The notes beneath the pieces are model-generated. The model saw only the letters and a program-made list of their open reading frames with translations. It made no database searches and was not told the DNA's origin. Both the position numbers and the translations under genes were made by a program. A stretch of DNA of 28,927 nt from JAZKIX01 sp040384645 (GTDB taxonomy: Bacteria > Pseudomonadota > Gammaproteobacteria > Burkholderiales > Burkholderiaceae_D): assembly GCA_040384645.1 (NCBI GenBank), contig JAZKIX010000004.1:1-28927 (forward strand), given 5' to 3'. Shown in pieces: positions 24,331 through 28,927 of the stretch; positions within the stretch are counted from its first letter, which is position 1, and every line of letters begins with the position of its first letter.

Positions 24331-24716
24331 GGCATTTTTCGAGGTTTTGACCAAAGCTATTCTATGCGAGAAATTCTGTGCTCGTGCTTGAATCGGATTG
24401 CCCCGTTTCAGCAAGAGGGCGAACTTACTTTGGCGTTGAAGCAATTGCGTCTTGAATGTTGTGATGTTTAGATAAAAGTAGGGGGTATGGTGATAAACAA
24501 CTATTACTGCGCACGTATTTAAAGGGCTAATTTTTATACTGGATGGAGTATATTTTAACGGTTAAGAATGAAATAATGGCTTCCATTGCGGGTTCATGTA
24601 CGCTGCCCCAGCCGCCAGCGCAGCGCCGGCCGGCGCCCAGCTGCAAGCAAGTCTGACAGCGGGCGGTCAAGTCCGTAGAATGGCGGCTTGATTCACGCAT
24701 GATAGAAACCCACAGC
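24331..24716. other. 386-bp divergent intergenic region between moxR and ylqF
   Basis: Holds repeat copy B (24474-24555). Further right is a GC-rich stretch with a perfect 14-bp palindrome, GCGCCGGCCGGCGC (24623-24636). A minus-strand TAGAAT (24359-24364) could be a moxR -10 but has no good -35. No gene is evident. Confidence 0.6.
24474..24555 (+). repeat. 83-bp dispersed element, copy B
   Basis: AAAAGTA then GGGGG (24481-24485), CGCACG (24510-24515) after 24 bases, and AGTATATTT (24547-24555) after exactly 31 bases. The last block forms a perfect palindrome with 6-base arms: TATACT-GGATGG-AGTATA (24535-24552). The short frame in phase with CGC ACG reads DKQLLLRTYLKG then stop. It lies upstream of ylqF, in the same orientation as copy C. 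Confidence 0.85.
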
Positions 24717-25664
24717 ATGTCAATACAATGGTTCCCCGGTCACATGAACGCCGCCCGCAAAAAAGCGGCGGAAGCCATGGAAAATACCGATCTGGTCATC
24801 GAAGTACTCGATGCCCGCTTGCCGCAAGCCAGTTGCAACCCGATGGTCGAGGCATTGCGGCTGCACCGCCAGCGGCCCTGCCTGAAAATCCTTAACAAAA
24901 GCGATCTGTCCGATCCTGCCGCGACCTTGGCCTGGATTGCGTATTACAACAGCCAGCCGGGTGTGCATGCAGTGGCGCTCAGTTGCAAGAAGCCGTCCGA
25001 TGTCGCCAAAATACCTGCCATGTGCCAGGCCCTGGCGCCGCATCGCGGGGTGCCGACCAAGCCGCTGCGGATGATGATCATGGGGATTCCCAATGTCGGT
25101 AAATCGACCTTGATGAACGCCTTGCTCAACAAGCGCGTGGCGAAAGTTGGCGACGAGCCAGCCGTGACCAAGATGCAGCAAAAGCTTTATCTGGGCAAGA
25201 ACATGATCCTGGTCGATACGCCCGGCATGCTCTGGCCCAAGATCGCGCACCCCAGCGATGGCTTGATGCTGGCGGCCAGCCATGCGGTCGGATCGAACGC
25301 CTTGATCGAGGATGAAGTCGCCACTTTTTTAGCCGACTTGCTGTTACTGCGTTACCCGCAATTGATCGCGGCACGCTATAGCCAAAAACTGGAAGGCATC
25401 GATGGCGTCGACGTGATCGAAGGCATTGCGCAAAAGCGCGGTTACCGGCTCAAGGGGGGCGATTGGGATTTCGAGAAAGCGGCGCACGCCTTTTTGCTCG
25501 ATTACCGCAGCGGCGCGATTGGCCGCATCAGCTTGGAAACACCGGAAACCCGCGCCCAGTTATTGGCCGCTTACGATGTCGAGCAAGCGCTGAAGGCACA
25601 ACAGGCGGCAGACAAAGCCGCAGAAAAAGCTGCCGATGCGGCGCGTGGTAAACGCGGGACTTGA
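24717..25664 (+). CDS. ylqF: ribosome biogenesis GTPase YlqF/RbgA
   Basis: 315-aa circularly permuted GTPase that helps late assembly of the 50S subunit in the RbgA family. Motif order is permuted: G4 NKSD (60-63), then G1 GIPNVGKST (123-131), then G3 DTPG (167-170). It starts with the family MSIQWFPGHMNAARKKA; an in-frame ATG at 24699 adds six residues, and neither start has a clear ribosome site. The C-terminal ANTAR-like helical region is present, followed by an Ala/Lys-rich tail. It is a single gene, GC-richer than the 1-18 kb part of the window, with repeat copies B and C on either side. Confidence 0.95.
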   Translation: MSIQWFPGHMNAARKKAAEAMENTDLVIEVLDARLPQASCNPMVEALRLHRQRPCLKILNKSDLSDPAATLAWIAYYNSQPGVHAVALSCKKPSDVAKIPAMCQALAPHRGVPTKPLRMMIMGIPNVGKSTLMNALLNKRVAKVGDEPAVTKMQQKLYLGKNMILVDTPGMLWPKIAHPSDGLMLAASHAVGSNALIEDEVATFLADLLLLRYPQLIAARYSQKLEGIDGVDVIEGIAQKRGYRLKGGDWDFEKAAHAFLLDYRSGAIGRISLETPETRAQLLAAYDVEQALKAQQAADKAAEKAADAARGKRGT

Positions 25665-25788
25665 TGCGTTAGATTTGACGCGATTAAGTCGGGTGCGATT
25701 TCTGGCGAATATTCCTGCGCTTGCCTGCAAGGCACGGCGTGCCCCTACGCGGATGTAGACCGTGGCCTTATAGCATTCGTCGTGGCAC

Positions 25789-25808
25789 GGCATGCTTTTT
25801 TGCATGCC
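25789..25808. terminator. hairpin with T-loop between convergent genes
   Basis: GGCATGC (25789-25795) and GCATGCC (25802-25808) pair perfectly around a six-T loop, 125 bases past ylqF. No T run follows on either strand, so it is a possible rather than a classical terminator. An overlapping alternative pairs GTGGCA with TGCCAC. Confidence 0.4.
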
Positions 25809-25830
25809 ACAACCATTCATTTGTTTGAGA

Positions 25831-25913
25831 AAAATAGGGGGAGTATATGCCAAAACAATGCCTCTTCCGCACGTCTTTGCTGTGCCTTTAAAAATACACT
25901 GCCCAGTATATTT
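25831..25913 (+). repeat. 83-bp dispersed element, copy C
   Basis: AAAATA then GGGGG (25837-25841), CGCACG (25868-25873) after 26 bases, and AGTATATTT (25905-25913) after exactly 31 bases. The end block lies in a near-perfect palindrome, ATACACTG-CC-CAGTATAT. The ATG after the G block opens a 14-codon frame, MPKQCLFRTSLLCL. It lies downstream of ylqF. Confidence 0.85.
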
Positions 25914-25960
25914 CCCGTGCCAGCGCCCTGAATGAGGCTGCGCCAAGCTCGTAGTGCACA

Positions 25961-28927
25961 CTACGCCGTACCCGCCACCGCTGCAAAATGTTGCGGTGCT
26001 GATAGCGGGATGTGCAAAATCATCGAAGTGCCGTCGTCGATCCGGCTTTGTAAGCGGATATCGCCGCCCAGCACGGTTGTCACCAGGTTGTAGACGATAT
26101 TCATGCCCAGACCAGAGCCGCCCTGGCCAAGTTTAGTGGTAAAGAAGGGGTCGAACACGCGGTGCTGATTGGCTTCTGGGATGCCGATGCCGTCGTCGCT
26201 GAAAATGATCTCCACTTGGATTCCATCCAGTTTGCGCGTTCGTAAGCGCATGGTGCCGGTGGCGCGGCCTTCAAAAGCATGGGACAGCGCGTTGCCGACC
26301 AGATTGGTGATGATCTGGCCGAGCGGGCCGGGGTAGCTGTCCAATTCGATGCCGGGACTCAGGTCGAGCACGAGCGAGTAGGGCGTTTTTTTAAACATAG
26401 GCGCCAGCGTGACTACCACTTCTTCAATGGTCTGGCTCAGGTTGAAACGACGGCGCTGGTCGCTCGACTGGTCAACCGCGACCTGCTTGAAACTGCTGAT
26501 CAATTCGCGCGCATTGCCGAGCGAGCGCATCAGCAAGGCGGTGCCGGTGCTGGCGTCGTCGAGATAGCGGTTCAGGCCGGAGCGTTTTAGCGCGCCGTTA
26601 TTGACGTCACTTTGCACTTGCCGGGTTTGCTCTTGCAGCGTGCTGGCGACAGTGACGCTATTGCCGATCGGGGTGTTGAGTTCATGTGCGATGCCGGCCA
26701 CTAGCGATCCCAGGGCGGCCATTTTTTCAGAGCGAACCAGCTCTTCGGTGGCGCGCTTGAGCGATTCGAAAGTTTGCGCCAGTTCGGTATTGCTATGTTC
26801 CAGCGACAGCGTGCGCAGCCGTACCCGTTCCTCCAGGTCCAGATTCATTTTCCAGATTTCTTCTTCGATTTCGCGCTGGCGGGTGATGTTAACGCTGGAG
26901 ACGATGAAGCAACTGGCGTTGCCTAAATGGAACAAGCGCGCCGACACCATGCAGATCAGGCTATGCCCTAGCCGGTGACGTTGGGTGCATTCAAATTGGT
27001 CGACATTCTTGTGTTGTCGTAATTGATTGAATAATTTCTGGCGATTGACCAGATCGCACCAGATATTGAGGTCGAGCGAGGTGGCGCCGATCACTTCATT
27101 TTTGGCAAATCCGTACTGTGCCAGCCAGGCGTCGTTGACGTCGATTAAAGTCGAATCGTTCTCGCGCATCAAGGATAACGGCACTGGTGACAGGTTGAAG
27201 ATGGACGAGAATTTGAATTCGCTTTCGCGCAATGCGACCTCAGCGAGCTGGCGGGCTTGTTCGGTGGCGATTTCTTCCGTGATATTTTGCGCCGACAGCA
27301 GTAAATAATTTTCTTTAGCGGCATCGAAACGTTCGACCGAAATACGACAATTGATGGCGTGGCCGGCTTTGTGGCGCAGGGTGATGTCGGCGCCGTGAAC
27401 CCGGCCTTCGCGTTCGACCCGGGCGAACAGGGCATTGCGCTGGTCGGGTTGGGACCACAGGTTCAGGGCATCGGAGCGCCGGCCGATAGCTTCTTCGCGG
27501 GTGAATCCGGTCAGCGGTTCCCAGTTGCCATTGACGTCGATAAAACTGCCGTCCGACATGCGGATGATGGCCAAGGTGTCGGGCACCACCTGGAATACTT
27601 TGGTAAGCAAGGCTTCACGATCGCGCAGCGCATTTTCGGCAGTTTTCAGGGCCGACACATCGCGCACCGATCCGATCATCTTGAACTCGGGGACCACGCG
27701 GTCAATATGGAGCAGATGGCCGAACGTGGGCACTCTAGGCGCGGTGAGCGCAATCCATTTGTGCGGTTGCGAGAGGTAGACATTGCCCCCATTCGCGCCA
27801 AGTCNNNNNNNNNNCGGCGGCCGGCAGTCCCGGGCGTTCCGCGCGCCCCGCCCGGCGGAAAGGGCGAGATCATCTTGATCGGCTGATTTTGAGCGTCGTA
27901 CAGCACTTCGCCGGTGACGGCCAACCACATCCAGCCGCCGCGCGGCACCGCCAGTTTTAATTCCAGTTCAAACGGCCAATGCTGACGCAGATGTTGGCGC
28001 AAGGCGCGCCGCAAGCGGGGCCAGTCGGCCGGGTGGATATGACGTCGCAGCCAGCGCGGCTGCTGGGTGCTGGGGTTGTCGCTGGCACCGACCATGCCAA
28101 GCAAGGCGTAGAAACGATCGTTCCACTCAATCCGCCTGGCACGAAAATTCCACTCCCAAATGCCGTCATTGGAGGTACGCGAGACAATTTCAAGCTGTTC
28201 GGCCAGCTGTCGGTAACGGCTTTCGCGTTGCAAAGCTTCTTCATCAATCATCGAACGTTCCAGCGCCAGCCCGAGTAAATCGATGTAATGCATCAGGGTC
28301 GGATAACGCGCCAGTTCGGCCTCGCTATTGAACAGGCCGGTGACGGTCAGCACTGTCCATTTTTTTTCAAAAATAACCGGTACCACGGTGATGAAACGAT
28401 TGGCAAAGGCCATATCGTCCGGCAATTGTTGCAGCGGCGGGAACTGAGTGATCTTAATGTCGCTGTTGAGCAAAGGATGCTGCCCGGTTTCTTGCAAATC
28501 GAGCACGTCCCGGATTTGCAGGCGGTCAGTATGTTCGCTGAAATCATTCCACTCGCCGATGCATGCCCATTCCAGATACGGCGCCAATACCCACATGCGG
28601 CGCAGCACTTTGATGAAATTGGCGCTGATTAAATCTTTGGTCACTTCGTAGGCGATGCCGATCTCGTTGGCATAGGCGTCGGCATCGTTGCGAAGTATGA
28701 GTGCGGCGCCATCGTTGTCAGGTGCTTCCTGCGCGCCGCAAGAAGCGCGCGGCATAAAACGATTGGACACCACCACGGTGCCGCCAGTGCGCACACCGGT
28801 TTCAATTTGCCTGCACACCGAGTCAAGTGCCAGTTGGGTAAACTGCGCAAAATTCTGGTCTATCGTCGCCAGTCGCGGCGTCGTCGTGCGCGACAACGAC
28901 TTGATCCTCGATCCGGCCATGCTGCTG
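25961..28927 (-). CDS. multi-PAS sensor histidine kinase with LacI-type N-terminal domain, partial and gapped
   Basis: At least 980 aa, running off the right edge at its N-terminal side. Order: end of a LacI/periplasmic-binding-like domain (about 28730-28900: PRLATIDQNFAQFTQLALDS, TGGTVVVSNRFMPRASCG); a linker domain without recognised motifs; PAS 1 (about 27870-28210, NDGIWEWNFRARRIEWNDRF); gap; PAS 2 (about 27280-27620) and PAS 3 (about 26880-27220); a coiled coil; HisKA with phospho-acceptor His in GIAHELNTPIG (codon near 26685); and HATPase with N box NLVGNALSHAF, DDGIGIP, FDPFFTT and GGSGLGMNI. There is no membrane helix or receiver domain in view, so it is probably cytosolic and its partner regulator lies elsewhere. 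Ten N at 27805-27814 break the frame. The signal sensed is unknown. Confidence 0.88.
27805..27814. other. assembly gap (10 N) in histidine kinase gene
   Basis: Ten N inside the PAS region. An 11-bp direct repeat (GATCATCTTGA, 27674-27684 and 27868-27878) flanks the gap and both copies encode K-M-I in frame, so the stretch between may be a collapsed or mis-joined PAS repeat. Confidence 0.95.

Larger units (their letters stand above)
25665..25960. other. 296-bp intergenic region between convergent ylqF and histidine kinase
   Basis: Contains two hairpins and repeat copy C. One hairpin is GGCAC/GTGCC around 25731-25743; the other is listed separately (25789-25808). A 14-bp palindrome, GTAGTGCACACTAC (25951-25964), overlaps the stop of the kinase gene. 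No gene is evident apart from the 14-codon frame inside copy C. Confidence 0.55.

Noticed and set aside
25951..25964. GTAGTGCACACTAC palindrome as an operator or att site
   Set aside because: Short, overlaps a stop codon, occurs once and has no supporting context.

Overview
The window looks like chromosomal DNA of a betaproteobacterium in the order Burkholderiales, probably close to Oxalobacteraceae. This rests on gene order (gyrA-serC-pheA-hisC-tyrA-aroA-cmk-rpsA-ihfB-lapA-lapB, then ugd, hldA, a comEA-like gene and cysM) and on the character of the proteins; no database was searched. No tRNA, rRNA, CRISPR array, prophage or complete insertion sequence was seen. Four runs of N (13451-13460, 15404-15423, 21718-21727, 27805-27814) are assembly gaps. 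Each lies inside a gene and disturbs its reading.

Layout. An ompA-like gene (minus) is divergent from a long plus-strand run. That run starts with gyrA, which overlaps serC by one base, then pheA, hisC, tyrA and aroA: serine synthesis followed by the shikimate end-point and the Phe/Tyr branches. A small helix-hairpin-helix gene of the Cdd1 type overlaps the end of aroA. Next come cmk, rpsA and ihfB (closed by a strong terminator), lapA-lapB (control of LPS synthesis), ugd and hldA (UDP-glucuronate and heptose precursors), a secreted ComEA-like protein (closed by another strong terminator) and cysM. From about 18.6 kb most genes are on the minus strand: a small HTH-type protein, then the tightly packed unit moxR-DUF58-tgpA-mltB (transcribed from 24.3 kb towards 19.3 kb). 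A plus-strand ylqF/rbgA ribosome-assembly GTPase follows. Last is a large minus-strand multi-PAS sensor histidine kinase that runs off the right edge and carries what looks like the end of a LacI-type ligand-binding domain at its visible N-terminal side.

The most unusual signal is a short intergenic element of about 83 bp present three times (9885-9967 minus; 24474-24555 plus; 25831-25913 plus). Each copy has a G5 block preceded by an A/T run, then CGCACG 24-26 bases later, then AGTATATTT exactly 31 bases after that. The last block is part of a palindrome. Two copies flank ylqF in the same orientation, and the third lies between the Cdd1-like gene and cmk. I do not recognise this element. It could be a small dispersed repeat, the eroded end of a mobile gene, or a multi-site operator.
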